DNA from: Roseiarcus sp963749715
GTDB lineage: Bacteria > Pseudomonadota > Alphaproteobacteria > Rhizobiales > Beijerinckiaceae
Reading direction: 5' to 3'
DNA: 64,000 nucleotides
Assembly (NCBI GenBank): GCA_963749715.1
Contig: CAVVNR010000006.1
Coordinates: 434,001-498,000, forward strand
In this document: positions 43,665 through 52,214 of the stretch, piece after piece
How the letters are laid out: each line of letters opens with the position of its first letter
Position numbering within the stretch: position 1 is the stretch's first letter
The notes under the pieces: generated by a model
What the model saw: only the letters and a program-made list of their open reading frames with translations
Databases searched by the model: none
What the model was told of the DNA's origin: nothing
Made by a program: the position numbers and the translations under genes

Positions 43665-45293
43665 ATGTTGGGACGGATGCAGGACTGGCCCCTGCTCATG
43701 CACAAGATCATCGACTTCGCCGCCGTCCAGTTCCCGGAGCAAGAGGTTGTCTCGCGGACGGTCGAAGGCCCGATGCATTACACGAACTACCGCGACATTC
43801 GCCACCGCGCGCTGAAAGTCGCAAAACGGCTTCATCGCGACGGAACGAAGCTGGGCGACCGGATCGCGACGCTTGCCTGGAACGGCTATCGGCACCTCGA
43901 AAGCTGGTATGGCATCACCGGCGTGGGCGCCGTCTACCATACCGTGAACCCGCGCCTTTTCCCCGACCAGATTGCCTGGATCATCAATCACGCCGAAGAC
44001 CGGATGGTGCTGACCGATCTCACCTTCGTTCCGCTCATGGAAGCGATGGCCGACAAGCTGCCGACGGTTGAGCGTTTCGTCATTCTCACCGACCACGGGC
44101 ATATGCCGGCGACCAAGCTCAAGAACGCGGTCGCCTACGAAGACTGGATCGGCGAGGTCGACAGCGACTACGCCTGGAAGGAATTCGACGAGCGCACGGC
44201 CGCCGGCCTCTGCTACACCTCCGGCACGACAGGGAATCCCAAGGGCGTGCTCTATTCCCATCGCTCGAACGTCTTGCACTCGATGATGGCGTGCACGTAC
44301 GAGACCCTGATGTTGACCGCTTACGATTCCGTGCTGCCGGTCGTGCCGATGTTTCACGCCAATTCGTGGGGTCTGGCGCTGTCCTGCCCAATGCACGGGG
44401 CGCGCATCGTGATGCCAGGCCCACGGCTCGACGGCGCCTCGGTCTATGACCTGTTGGAGAGCGAGAAGGTGACGATGACCGCCGCCGTCCCGACCGTCTG
44501 GCTCGGCCTCTTGCAGTATCTGCGCAAGGAGAACAAGCGGCTCACCACGCTCAAGTTCGTCGGCATCGGCGGCTCGGCGTGCCCGCCCGAGGTGATCCGG
44601 GCTTTCGAGGACGATTACGGCGTCACGGTGCGCCATGCCTGGGGGATGACGGAAATGAGCCCGGTCGGCTCGGCTGGCTCGATCAAGCCGAGCATGATGG
44701 GGCTTTCACATGAGCAGAAGCTCGCCTTTCAGGCCAAGCAGGGCTGGGCTCCGTTCGGCGTCGAAATGAAGATCGTCGACGACGAGGACAAGGAGCTGCC
44801 ATGGGACGGCAAGCGCTTTGGCAGTCTCAAGGTGAAGGGATTCGCGGTCGTCAAGAGCTATTTCAAGGACGAGGCCGGCAAGATCATCGACGAGCAGGGC
44901 TTCTTCGACACCGGAGACGTCGCGACGATCGATCCCGACGGCTTCATGCAGATCACCGATCGCGCCAAGGATGTGATCAAGTCGGGCGGCGAGTGGATCT
45001 CGACCATCGACATTGAGAACCTGGCCGTCGGCCACCCGGACGTCGCCGAGGCGGCGGTGATCGGCATCGCCCATCCGAAATGGGACGAGCGGCCGCTGCT
45101 CGTCGTCGTGCCGAAGGAGGGACATTCGCCCAAGACCGACGAGGTTCTCGACTTTTTGAAGCCCCGCATCGCCAAATGGTGGATGCCGGACGATATGCAG
45201 GTGGTGAAGGAAATCCCCCATACCGCGACCGGCAAGATCAACAAGCTGAAATTGCGCGAGACGTTCAAGGGCTATAAGCTGCCGACGGCGTGA
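43665..45293 (+). CDS. Acyl-CoA ligase (medium/long-chain; DmdB-like group)
   Basis: 542-residue AMP-forming ligase. The opening (GRMQDWPLLMHKIIDFAA, then FPEQEVVSR) is typical of the group that includes fatty-acid ligases and 3-methylmercaptopropionyl-CoA ligase DmdB. Core motifs are CYTSGTTGNPKGVLYSHRS, HAWGMTEMSPVGS, FDTGDVATIDPDGFMQITDRAKDVIKSGGEWIST and the adenylation lysine in PHTATGKINKLKLRE. Substrate is a fatty or branched acid; exact chain length cannot be read. GGGAGAA precedes ATG 43665. It is followed by a terminator and controlled perhaps by the adjacent MarR protein. Confidence 0.9.
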   Translation: MLGRMQDWPLLMHKIIDFAAVQFPEQEVVSRTVEGPMHYTNYRDIRHRALKVAKRLHRDGTKLGDRIATLAWNGYRHLESWYGITGVGAVYHTVNPRLFPDQIAWIINHAEDRMVLTDLTFVPLMEAMADKLPTVERFVILTDHGHMPATKLKNAVAYEDWIGEVDSDYAWKEFDERTAAGLCYTSGTTGNPKGVLYSHRSNVLHSMMACTYETLMLTAYDSVLPVVPMFHANSWGLALSCPMHGARIVMPGPRLDGASVYDLLESEKVTMTAAVPTVWLGLLQYLRKENKRLTTLKFVGIGGSACPPEVIRAFEDDYGVTVRHAWGMTEMSPVGSAGSIKPSMMGLSHEQKLAFQAKQGWAPFGVEMKIVDDEDKELPWDGKRFGSLKVKGFAVVKSYFKDEAGKIIDEQGFFDTGDVATIDPDGFMQITDRAKDVIKSGGEWISTIDIENLAVGHPDVAEAAVIGIAHPKWDERPLLVVVPKEGHSPKTDEVLDFLKPRIAKWWMPDDMQVVKEIPHTATGKINKLKLRETFKGYKLPTA

Positions 45294-45356
45294 ACCGCCG
45301 AACCGCCTATCGCAAGATCCTCATTTCACGTCATCCGGCCTTGGCACAAAAGCAAA

Positions 45357-45375
45357 CCCCGCCACAAGGGCGGGG
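45357..45375 (+). terminator. Terminator after the acyl-CoA ligase gene
   Basis: CCCCGCC/GGCGGGG stem with an ACAAG loop, preceded by an A-rich stretch and followed by CTTGTTCC, 63 bases after the stop codon. Confidence 0.65.
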
Positions 45376-45512
45376 CTTGTTCCGGGGGTGGTGCAACACC
45401 TTATCGCGATCGAAGGCTACGGCTCCCGCCCCCACAGGTCCCCGTGGGAGTGTACCCCAGGTAGGTAGCCCGAACACGGCCCAATTCAAGGTATACTCAG
45501 CTCAGGCCTGGC

Positions 45513-45895
45513 TCACGCCATAACCCGAAAATCCGTGGGATTGATGAGGCGGAAGTTGTCGGTTACCGAATCGCGGAAAAGGTGGTTCCAGCATCGCGGG
45601 ACTTTGTCGCGTAGGAACCACAACACGGCCTCGGCGAAGGTGCGATAGTCGCGCCAGGATTTGTTGTGGGTGAGATGCTTGTGCATTTGTCCCCACAACC
45701 GTTCGATCGGGTTGAGATGGGGGCAATAGGAGGGGATGAAGCGCAGCCTGATCCGCCGGCCCGGCTTCGCCAGCCATTCCTGCACCAGAATGGCGTGGTG
45801 ATATCGCGCATTGTCGAGGAAAACATGGATCCTCGCCAATGCCGGATACATGAATGTTGAGCCGCTCGCGCCCGGAGGGACCCATGCGGGCCCAA
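45513..45895 (-). pseudogene. IS630-family transposase relic
   Basis: The minus-strand frame holds the C-terminal half of an IS630-type DDE transposase: RIHVFLDNARYHHAILVQEWL (second catalytic Asp), then YCPHLNPIERLWGQMHKHLTHNK (catalytic Glu) and the end VTDNFRLINPTDFRVM before the stop at 45513. Upstream, the piece RMGPSGRERLNIHV is in another frame and joins directly, so about 40 codons that normally separate these parts are missing. The N-terminal helix-turn-helix region is gone. No terminal inverted repeats were found. It abuts the Fic gene. Confidence 0.85.
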
Positions 45896-45899
45896 AGCC

Positions 45900-46658
45900 T
45901 TAGGGCGGCCGCGCTTCGCCGAGCGCTTGCAGATATTCGTCAAGCGTTGCGGCCAGGCGCTCGTGTATGAAAACCTGAAACGGGTCCAAGTCGCCGCCAA
46001 GTGAGCCCGTCTCCAACCCGTCGAGATAGCGTTTCCGGTCCCGAGGCGCGACCGCGACCGGCGGATACCCGCGGCGAACCAACATCAGGTTCATCAGGAG
46101 CCGAGCCGTTCGCCCGTTGCCGTCGGCGAACGGGTGGATGGCGGTCAGGCGGAAATGCCCTTCGAAGGCGGCGGCCGCGTCAGGGGGCGACGATTTGAGC
46201 CAGTCCTCGAAACCGGTCATCGGTTCGAATATTTTCGCGGGATTTGGAAACACCACCGGCGATCCGGCGATCCGGCGGGGCAAGGTCGAATAGACTCCGG
46301 CGATCGCTGGTTGGCTGCGCGCGACGATGCGCCGATGGAGCTCACGGACCACGGTTTCATCGAGCGGAGCGGGAGATGCGGCAAGCTCGCGCATCCAAAG
46401 CACAGCCTGATAGTGGTCGACCGCTTCGAGGTGGTCCCGCAGGCTCTTGCCGCCGACGGTGATCCCGTGTTCGATCACCTCAGCGGTCTCGCGCAAGGTC
46501 AGCGTATTGCCCTCGATCGCGTTCGACGTATAGGTCAATTCGACGTCGAAATGTTTCTGAAGCTGCGCGAGCGCAGGGCCGGACAGGGGCCGCAAGAGAT
46601 CGAGCCGGGCTTTCTTCGCCGCGATGTCGTCGAGCAAGCGTCGCATGCAAGTGTTCAT
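45900..46658 (-). CDS. Fic-domain protein (AMP-transferase family), class II
   Basis: 252 residues. The catalytic Fic motif is H175-PFADGNGRTAR186 in the order required for adenylyl transfer, preceded by the beta-hairpin flap. An N-terminal inhibitory helix motif is present as S45-NAIEG50 followed by N51, i.e. S/T-x-x-x-E-G/N, so the enzyme would be autoinhibited until the Glu is displaced. Fic proteins transfer AMP to a Ser, Thr or Tyr of a target. No antitoxin gene is adjacent, in agreement with a self-inhibited form. The stop lies only a few bases from the IS630 relic, so its C-terminus may have been trimmed by the insertion. Confidence 0.88.
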   Translation of the reverse strand: MNTCMRRLLDDIAAKKARLDLLRPLSGPALAQLQKHFDVELTYTSNAIEGNTLTLRETAEVIEHGITVGGKSLRDHLEAVDHYQAVLWMRELAASPAPLDETVVRELHRRIVARSQPAIAGVYSTLPRRIAGSPVVFPNPAKIFEPMTGFEDWLKSSPPDAAAAFEGHFRLTAIHPFADGNGRTARLLMNLMLVRRGYPPVAVAPRDRKRYLDGLETGSLGGDLDPFQVFIHERLAATLDEYLQALGEARPP

Positions 46659-46824
46659 AGCATGGAGCGGAGCGTCAGCGCGCGCGGCGCGACAATCACC
46701 CTGCGAAGCGCCATTCGTCTCCTGAAATCGGGATCGGACGAACAGGCCCGCCGAAGACGGGGGACATCCGAACGATTGCCCGGCATTCCGATCCCCGATA
46801 GAGGGTGCGGCGGCACGGAATGAG

Positions 46825-48036
46825 ATGAGCGGAATTCGATTGAGCTTTGGGCGCGCATATCGTTTGAGGCCCGTCCGCGAAGCGGAGCCATATCACGTCT
46901 CATCGGTAGAAATTGCGGGAGACCACGCCAGCGAAAGAGTGCCGTTGCCCTATTCCAAGGGGCTCGGGTATTTCGTTGTGCCGACCGGAGGGGGCGTGCG
47001 CTCGATCGTGAGCGACGACTTTCACGCTGAGCGGCTCAGCTTTCCGCTTTCTCTGTGGGTTCGTCTGCGCCTCAGTCTCATATTCAAGACGAAGAAGTTT
47101 CTAAAATTCGGAGAGTTTTCGCTGTTTTCCTACGGCGCGAAGCCGCAGCGAAAACGGTTCACGACGTTCAACCAACATGTGTCCAATATCGGCATCCCGA
47201 TTGACGACAATCTCGTCGCGGGACATCCGGAGCTTCTGACCGGCTGGGAGCCGGCGGAAGCGCCCAAGCGGGCGCCGTCCGCGCCCGGCTCGCCCCCCGC
47301 CGCCGCGATCGCCGTCTACATATATTACGAAGACACCTGGGTTGATATCGCCGAGGCGCTGAAACGGCTTACCGTTCCGTTCGATCTGATCGTCATGACC
47401 GTCCCTTGGCGCGACCGACCGATCGAGGCGATCCGGCGAGACTTTCCCGACGCTGACCTCAGGGTCGTGGAGAATTGCGGCCGCGACATCCGTCCCTTTC
47501 TTGAGCTTCTGGAGTTGGGGCGGCTCGATCGTTATCGTTACGTTTGCAAGATTTATGGGAAGAAGTCGATCCTTGGAGGGCGCCTGCCTTATTACGGCGC
47601 CTTGTGGCGACGTCGATGCCTGTTTGATCTGCTGGCGGCGCCCGATATTGGCCGGAAGATCGCCGATGAATTCGAACGCGACCCGAAGATCGGGATGATC
47701 GGCCCGCGGGCCTTTCGTCTTCCGAGCGCATCTGTCTCGGTCGAAGGGGCCTGGGGGGAAAACCGCGCCCAAACGCTCGAGCTGGCTGCAAAAATGGGTG
47801 TGACCCCCGAGCGCTTCCGTCTCGATTACTACGGAGGGACGATGTTCTGGGTGCGTCCCGAAGCGCTGAAACCTTTGCGCGACTTGGGTCTGGCCCGGCG
47901 CTTCGTCGATGAAGGAGCCCGGGTCGACGGCGGACTGGAGCATGTCGTCGAGCGCCTGTTCTCGACTGCGGCGGTCGTGGCCGGCTACGAGCTCGCCGAC
48001 AGCGATGGGAACGAAGTCTCCCACGGGCGACGATGA
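46825..48036 (+). CDS. RgpF-like rhamnan/polysaccharide biosynthesis protein
   Basis: 403-residue protein with the RgpF (PF05045) core: AIAVYIYYEDTWVDIAEAL, then LRVVENCGRDIRPFLELLELG, YRYVCKIYGKKSIL, WRRRCLFDLLAAPDIGRKI and the FRLDYYGGTMFWVRPEAL segment with the Trp/Tyr-rich end. RgpF-type proteins are glycosyltransferase-like enzymes in rhamnan and O-antigen synthesis; the reaction is poorly defined. The N-terminal 150 residues are not recognised. It is an orphan: no other polysaccharide genes are adjacent. The upstream neighbour Fic is divergent. Confidence 0.82.
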   Translation: MSGIRLSFGRAYRLRPVREAEPYHVSSVEIAGDHASERVPLPYSKGLGYFVVPTGGGVRSIVSDDFHAERLSFPLSLWVRLRLSLIFKTKKFLKFGEFSLFSYGAKPQRKRFTTFNQHVSNIGIPIDDNLVAGHPELLTGWEPAEAPKRAPSAPGSPPAAAIAVYIYYEDTWVDIAEALKRLTVPFDLIVMTVPWRDRPIEAIRRDFPDADLRVVENCGRDIRPFLELLELGRLDRYRYVCKIYGKKSILGGRLPYYGALWRRRCLFDLLAAPDIGRKIADEFERDPKIGMIGPRAFRLPSASVSVEGAWGENRAQTLELAAKMGVTPERFRLDYYGGTMFWVRPEALKPLRDLGLARRFVDEGARVDGGLEHVVERLFSTAAVVAGYELADSDGNEVSHGRR

Positions 48037-48287
48037 GGGATCGCGAGCCTGCGGGTTCAGAAGCGCCTCGCCCGAAAGGGACAAGCGCCGTCGCGATGCG
48101 AGGCTGCCTCCGGGTGGACCAACAAACCGCCAGTTGCGCCCGAAAGAAGCTTTTCGCCGACCCCCCAACTTTTTGTCACTCGTCCGCACCGAGTTTCGAA
48201 GATTTGACCGCCGCCGATTTGCCAGACCGGCCTCGACAACGCTATTCGTTCTCCGCAATTGGCGGCAACGATGTCGGGAGGTCCCCC

Positions 48288-50432
48288 ATGAAGGAGTGGA
48301 GCAAGCGCGCGGTGTGTCTCGCCTCGGCGATGGTCTTGTTTGCGGGCGGCGCGGAGGCGCGCATCACCCGAATCGATATTGTCGTGAGCGAGCCCGCCTT
48401 CGGCGGGGCGGCGTTCGGCGAAGTTGGCGCTTACGTCCATCTCCTTGGCCGGGTTCATGGCGAGCTTGATCCGGCCGATCCCGCCAATTCCGGCATAGAG
48501 GACATCAACCTTGCTCCGCGCAACGCGCGCGGCATGGTGGAGTATTCGACCAACATCGAACTCTTGCGGCCCACCGACCTGACGCGTGGCAATCGCGTGC
48601 TCCTGTTCGAAGTCAACAACCGCGGCAACAAGCTCGCCCCCGCCAATTTCAACGAAGGCGTCTCGGGAGGGGTCGCCGATCGCAACGGCCTGACGTCGCC
48701 CGGAGACGGTTGGCTCATGCGTGCGGGCTACACGATGGTCTGGTCCGGCTGGGAAATGGATGTGCTCGACGGCATGAACCGCATCGGCATGCCGCCGGTC
48801 GTCGCCATCAATCACGACGGCTCGCCGGTCACGGGAATTGTCCGCTCGGAAATGATCACGCCCAGGCCGGCGACCAGCATTCCGATCAGCTTGAGCCAGC
48901 AGATCCAGAACTATCCCGTCGACAGTTACGATTCCTACCCGGCCGCAAGCCTCGACAATCGAACCGCCTTCGCCGACGGCTTCCTGCCGAGCCTGACTGT
49001 GCGGGCGCGCGAGCAGGACCCGCGAACACCCATCCCCAACGCCGAATGGAGCTTCGGCGCATGCGAGGCGGGCAAGCCCGCGGCGCCCGACGAGAAACAC
49101 GTCTGCTACCCCGCCGGCTTTGAGCCCGGCCGGCTCTACGAACTCATCTATCGGGCCAAGGACCCGACGGTCGGCGGTCTGGGCTTCGCCGCGCTCCGCG
49201 ATCTCGGCCAATTCCTGCGCAATTCGCCGGAGGACGATTTCGGCTCGCCGAACCCGGTCTATCGCAGGGACAATGTCGCGATCGTTGAGGGCTCGTCGCA
49301 GAGCGGGCGGATGATCCGAAGCTTCCTCGCGCTCGGCTTCAACGCCGACGAGAACGGCGGCCGGGTGTTCGACGGCGCCTACCCTCATATCGGCGGCGGG
49401 CTGATGCCGCTCAATGTCCGCTTCGGGCAGCCGGTGCGCGCATGGGGCGAGCAGACCGACCATCTTTATCCGGCCTATGATTTTCCGTTCTCCTATGCCC
49501 ATCAGCGCGATCCCTTGACCGGGCGCACGCAGGGCCTGCTCGACCGATGTTCGGCGACGGAGACCTGTCCGCGCATCTTCCATGTCGCAACCGCGCTCGA
49601 AATGTGGGAAGGCCGCCAATCGCTCGGATTGACCGACCCGCTCGGCCAACGCGACGTCGACGATCCGCCGAACGTGCGCACCTTCATCATGGCGAGCACC
49701 CAGCACGGCGCCGCGTCCCTGCCGTTGCCGACCAAGGCGCCGTTCGGCAACTGCCAGCAGCAGCCCAATCCCGATCCGCAGCTCTGGACGATGCGGGCTC
49801 TTCTGACCGCGCTGACGGCCTGGGTCAGGGACGACGAGGCCCCGCCGGCAAGCGCGCGGCCGCGCATCGCCGACGGTACGCTGGTTCCGGCCGATGAGGT
49901 GCGGTTTCCCGAGATTCCAGCCAATTCCTATGGCGGTGTCGAGAGGCCGGCGGTCTCGCCGCTGCGCCTCTACGATCCGCTTCATGTGCTCGATTTCGGA
50001 CCACTCTACCGGGCGGGCGACTCGAGCGGGATCATCACCCGCGAACCGCCGACCGTGCGCTCCGCAAGCTACGGCGTTCTCGAGCCGCAAGTCGACGACG
50101 ACGGCAACGACCTTGGAGGCGTGCGGTCGGTGTTCGCCCAGGTTCCGATCGGGACCTATACCGGCTGGAATCTCGGGCGCAAGGATCGCTTCGAAGGGGG
50201 CTTATGCAACCTACAGGGAAGCTTCGTTCCGTTCGCCGCAACCCGCGCCGAGCGGATGGCGACGGGCGACCCCAGGCTTTCGATCGAGGAGCGCTATCCC
50301 TCGAGGGAGGTCTACCTCGCCGCGTTCAGGAAAGCCGCGGACGATCTCGTCGCCCAGCGCTACCTTTTGCCGGAGGACGCGAAACTTTTGATCGGCCGCG
50401 CCGAGAGCGAGGGCATCCGGGCGGGGCCGTGA
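48288..50432 (+). CDS. Exported alpha/beta hydrolase-domain protein
   Basis: 714-residue protein, start at ATG 48288 after GGGAGG, with signal peptide residues 1-24 (ending GGAEA). The middle holds an alpha/beta-hydrolase nucleophile elbow, AIVEGSSQSGRMIRSFLALG (G-S-S-Q-S-G), and several long hydrolase-like segments (FEVNNRGNKLAPANFNEG, NGLTSPGDGWLMRAGYTMVWSG, PIPNAEWSFGACEAGK, YPAYDFPFSYAHQRDP). This is the pattern of the large alpha/beta hydrolase-domain proteins common in Proteobacteria; substrates are unknown. C-terminal Cys pairs suggest disulfides in the periplasm. It shares the intergenic space with the RgpF-like gene and converges with ahcY. Confidence 0.85.
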   Translation: MKEWSKRAVCLASAMVLFAGGAEARITRIDIVVSEPAFGGAAFGEVGAYVHLLGRVHGELDPADPANSGIEDINLAPRNARGMVEYSTNIELLRPTDLTRGNRVLLFEVNNRGNKLAPANFNEGVSGGVADRNGLTSPGDGWLMRAGYTMVWSGWEMDVLDGMNRIGMPPVVAINHDGSPVTGIVRSEMITPRPATSIPISLSQQIQNYPVDSYDSYPAASLDNRTAFADGFLPSLTVRAREQDPRTPIPNAEWSFGACEAGKPAAPDEKHVCYPAGFEPGRLYELIYRAKDPTVGGLGFAALRDLGQFLRNSPEDDFGSPNPVYRRDNVAIVEGSSQSGRMIRSFLALGFNADENGGRVFDGAYPHIGGGLMPLNVRFGQPVRAWGEQTDHLYPAYDFPFSYAHQRDPLTGRTQGLLDRCSATETCPRIFHVATALEMWEGRQSLGLTDPLGQRDVDDPPNVRTFIMASTQHGAASLPLPTKAPFGNCQQQPNPDPQLWTMRALLTALTAWVRDDEAPPASARPRIADGTLVPADEVRFPEIPANSYGGVERPAVSPLRLYDPLHVLDFGPLYRAGDSSGIITREPPTVRSASYGVLEPQVDDDGNDLGGVRSVFAQVPIGTYTGWNLGRKDRFEGGLCNLQGSFVPFAATRAERMATGDPRLSIEERYPSREVYLAAFRKAADDLVAQRYLLPEDAKLLIGRAESEGIRAGP

Positions 50433-50458
50433 CGGCGGCAGCGTCTCTCCCGCCGTCC

Positions 50459-51871
50459 TCAATACCTATAGCTCTCGGCCTTGAACGGACCTTGCTCCGG
50501 CACGCCGAGATATTTCGACTGCTCCGGCGTCAGCTTGGTCAGCTTCACGCCGATCTTCGCCAGATGCAGCGAGGCGACTTTCTCGTCGAGGTGCTTGGGC
50601 AGGGTGTAGACCTGCTTCTTGTATTCGCCTGGCTTGGTGAAAAGCTCGATCTGGGCAAGCGTCTGGTTGGTGAACGAGGCCGACATCACGAACGAGGGAT
50701 GGCCGGTGGCGTTGCCGAGATTCACGAGCCGGCCTTCGGATAGGAGGATGATCTTCTTGCCGTCGGGAAACTCGATCTCGTCGACCTGCGGCTTGACGTT
50801 GTTCCATTTGTAATTGCGCAAGCTCGAGACCTGGATCTCCGAGTTGAAGTGGCCGATGTTGGCGACGATCGCCCGATCGTGCATCGCACGCATGTGGTCG
50901 AGGGTGATCACGTCGACATTGCCGGTCGCGGTGACGAAGATGTCGGCGCGCGGCGCGGCGTCGTCCATGGTCGTGACCTCGTAGCCCTCCATCGCGGCCT
51001 GGAGCGCACAGATCGGATCGACCTCCGAGACCATCACCCGGCAGCCGGCGTTCCGCAGGCTCGCCGCCGAGCCCTTGCCGACGTCGCCGAAGCCCGCGAC
51101 CATCGCGACCTTCCCCGCCATCATCACATCGGTGCCGCGGCGGATGCCGTCGACCAGCGACTCGCGGCAGCCATAGAGATTGTCGAACTTCGACTTGGTC
51201 ACGCTGTCGTTGACGTTGATAGCCGGCCACAGGAGCTTGGCTTCCTTGGCCATGACATAGAGGCGATGGACGCCGGTGGTCGTCTCCTCGGTGACGCCGC
51301 GGATTGAGGTCGCGCTGCGTCCGTACCAGCCGGGCTTCGACTTGAGCCGCGCCTTGATCGCCGCGTACAACACCTCTTCTTCCTCGTTCGACGGCGTGTC
51401 GAGGAACTTCACGTCGCCCTTCTCGGCGCGGAGCCCAAGGTGAATGAGGAGCGTCGCGTCGCCGCCGTCGTCGAGGATCATGTTGGGCGAGCCGCCGTCG
51501 GCCCATTCGAAGATCCGGTGGGTATAGTCCCAATAGTCCTTGAGACTCTCGCCCTTGACCGCGAACACCGGTGTGCCGGTCGCCGCGATCGCCGCCGCGG
51601 CGTGGTCCTGGGTCGAATAGATATTGCACGACGCCCAGCGCACGTCGGCGCCGAGCGCCTTGAGGGTTTCGATCAGCACGGCGGTCTGGATCGTCATATG
51701 CAGCGAGCCAGCGATGCGCGCGCCCTTCAAAGGCTGCCTTGCGGCATATTCGGCCCGCGTCGCCATCAGGCCGGGCATTTCGGTTTCGGCGATGGCGATC
51801 TCTTTTCGCCCGAAAGCGGCGAGCGTTAGATCGGCGACGGCGTAGTCGGCGGCTTTGGTCATTACGGTCAT
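50459..51871 (-). CDS. ahcY: Adenosylhomocysteinase
   Basis: 470-residue S-adenosylhomocysteine hydrolase that splits SAH to homocysteine and adenosine and so relieves product inhibition of methyltransferases. Visible are GSLHMTIQTAVLIETL (adenosine site), the catalytic ILDDGGDATL, STYYGCRESLVDGIRRGTDVM, the NAD site VAGFGDVGKGSAASL and the C-terminal GPFKAESYRY that reaches into the neighbouring subunit's NAD pocket. ATG 51871 is taken (ATG 51862 also possible); the ribosome site is weak. Transcribed away from rpoN across a 343-base regulatory region. Confidence 0.94.
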   Translation of the reverse strand: MTVMTKAADYAVADLTLAAFGRKEIAIAETEMPGLMATRAEYAARQPLKGARIAGSLHMTIQTAVLIETLKALGADVRWASCNIYSTQDHAAAAIAATGTPVFAVKGESLKDYWDYTHRIFEWADGGSPNMILDDGGDATLLIHLGLRAEKGDVKFLDTPSNEEEEVLYAAIKARLKSKPGWYGRSATSIRGVTEETTTGVHRLYVMAKEAKLLWPAINVNDSVTKSKFDNLYGCRESLVDGIRRGTDVMMAGKVAMVAGFGDVGKGSAASLRNAGCRVMVSEVDPICALQAAMEGYEVTTMDDAAPRADIFVTATGNVDVITLDHMRAMHDRAIVANIGHFNSEIQVSSLRNYKWNNVKPQVDEIEFPDGKKIILLSEGRLVNLGNATGHPSFVMSASFTNQTLAQIELFTKPGEYKKQVYTLPKHLDEKVASLHLAKIGVKLTKLTPEQSKYLGVPEQGPFKAESYRY

Positions 51872-52214
51872 GGCGGGGCAAATTCCTTGCTTGCTCGGGC
51901 GTCTCTTACCAGCGCGGTCAGAAGCGTGCAATAAACATATAAGCAACTCTTTATATCAAATTCCGCACTTGAGTTTTTCCCGCCAACTGTGACACATGTG
52001 TGACAATTGGGTTAATTCATTGATTTTGCCCGAAAATCCTGCTCGTTGCAGCGCCCCGAGGGGGCCGCTGGCAATTGACAGGCGCATTCCGCGCCATGGT
52101 TGCGGTCGAAGTCGGTTCGGCGCATGCTATGAAGCAGGAGCTTAAAGCAAAAAGCGAGCCGCGGCGTCCAAGGTCGGGTTTTCGTGCGGGTGTGGTGAAG
52201 GGCTGGCGGTAGGT
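51872..52214. promoter_or_regulatory. Divergent ahcY-rpoN regulatory region
   Basis: 343 bases without coding potential. It contains an AT-rich inverted repeat (ATATAA at 51937-51942 and TTATAT at 51951-51956, 8-base spacer) 66 bases upstream of the ahcY ATG, and a separate longer palindrome at 51983-52010 (own entry). The spacing of the first suits an operator for an ArsR/SmtB-type regulator such as the SahR group that controls ahcY in other Proteobacteria, but I have no sequence match to confirm this. The side near rpoN shows no obvious promoter elements. Confidence 0.5.
51983..52010. promoter_or_regulatory. 28-bp near-perfect palindrome upstream of ahcY
   Basis: Starts CCAACTGTG and ends ACAATTGG; the centre is the perfect 10-mer ACACATGTGT. 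24 of 28 positions are self-complementary, with mismatches only at positions 5, 9, 20 and 24. It also contains the direct repeat TGTGACA at 51988 and 51999, exactly 11 bases apart. It lies 112 bases upstream of the ahcY ATG. Its symmetry makes it a good dimeric-protein operator; the protein is unknown. Confidence 0.5.

Noticed and set aside
48057..50090. 677-codon minus-strand frame opposite the exported hydrolase
   Set aside because: No motif, Arg/His/Ala-rich; antisense shadow of the real gene.
51872..51980. SAH or SAM riboswitch upstream of ahcY
   Set aside because: The conserved core sequences and pairing pattern of known SAH/SAM aptamers were not found; only protein-type palindromes are seen.
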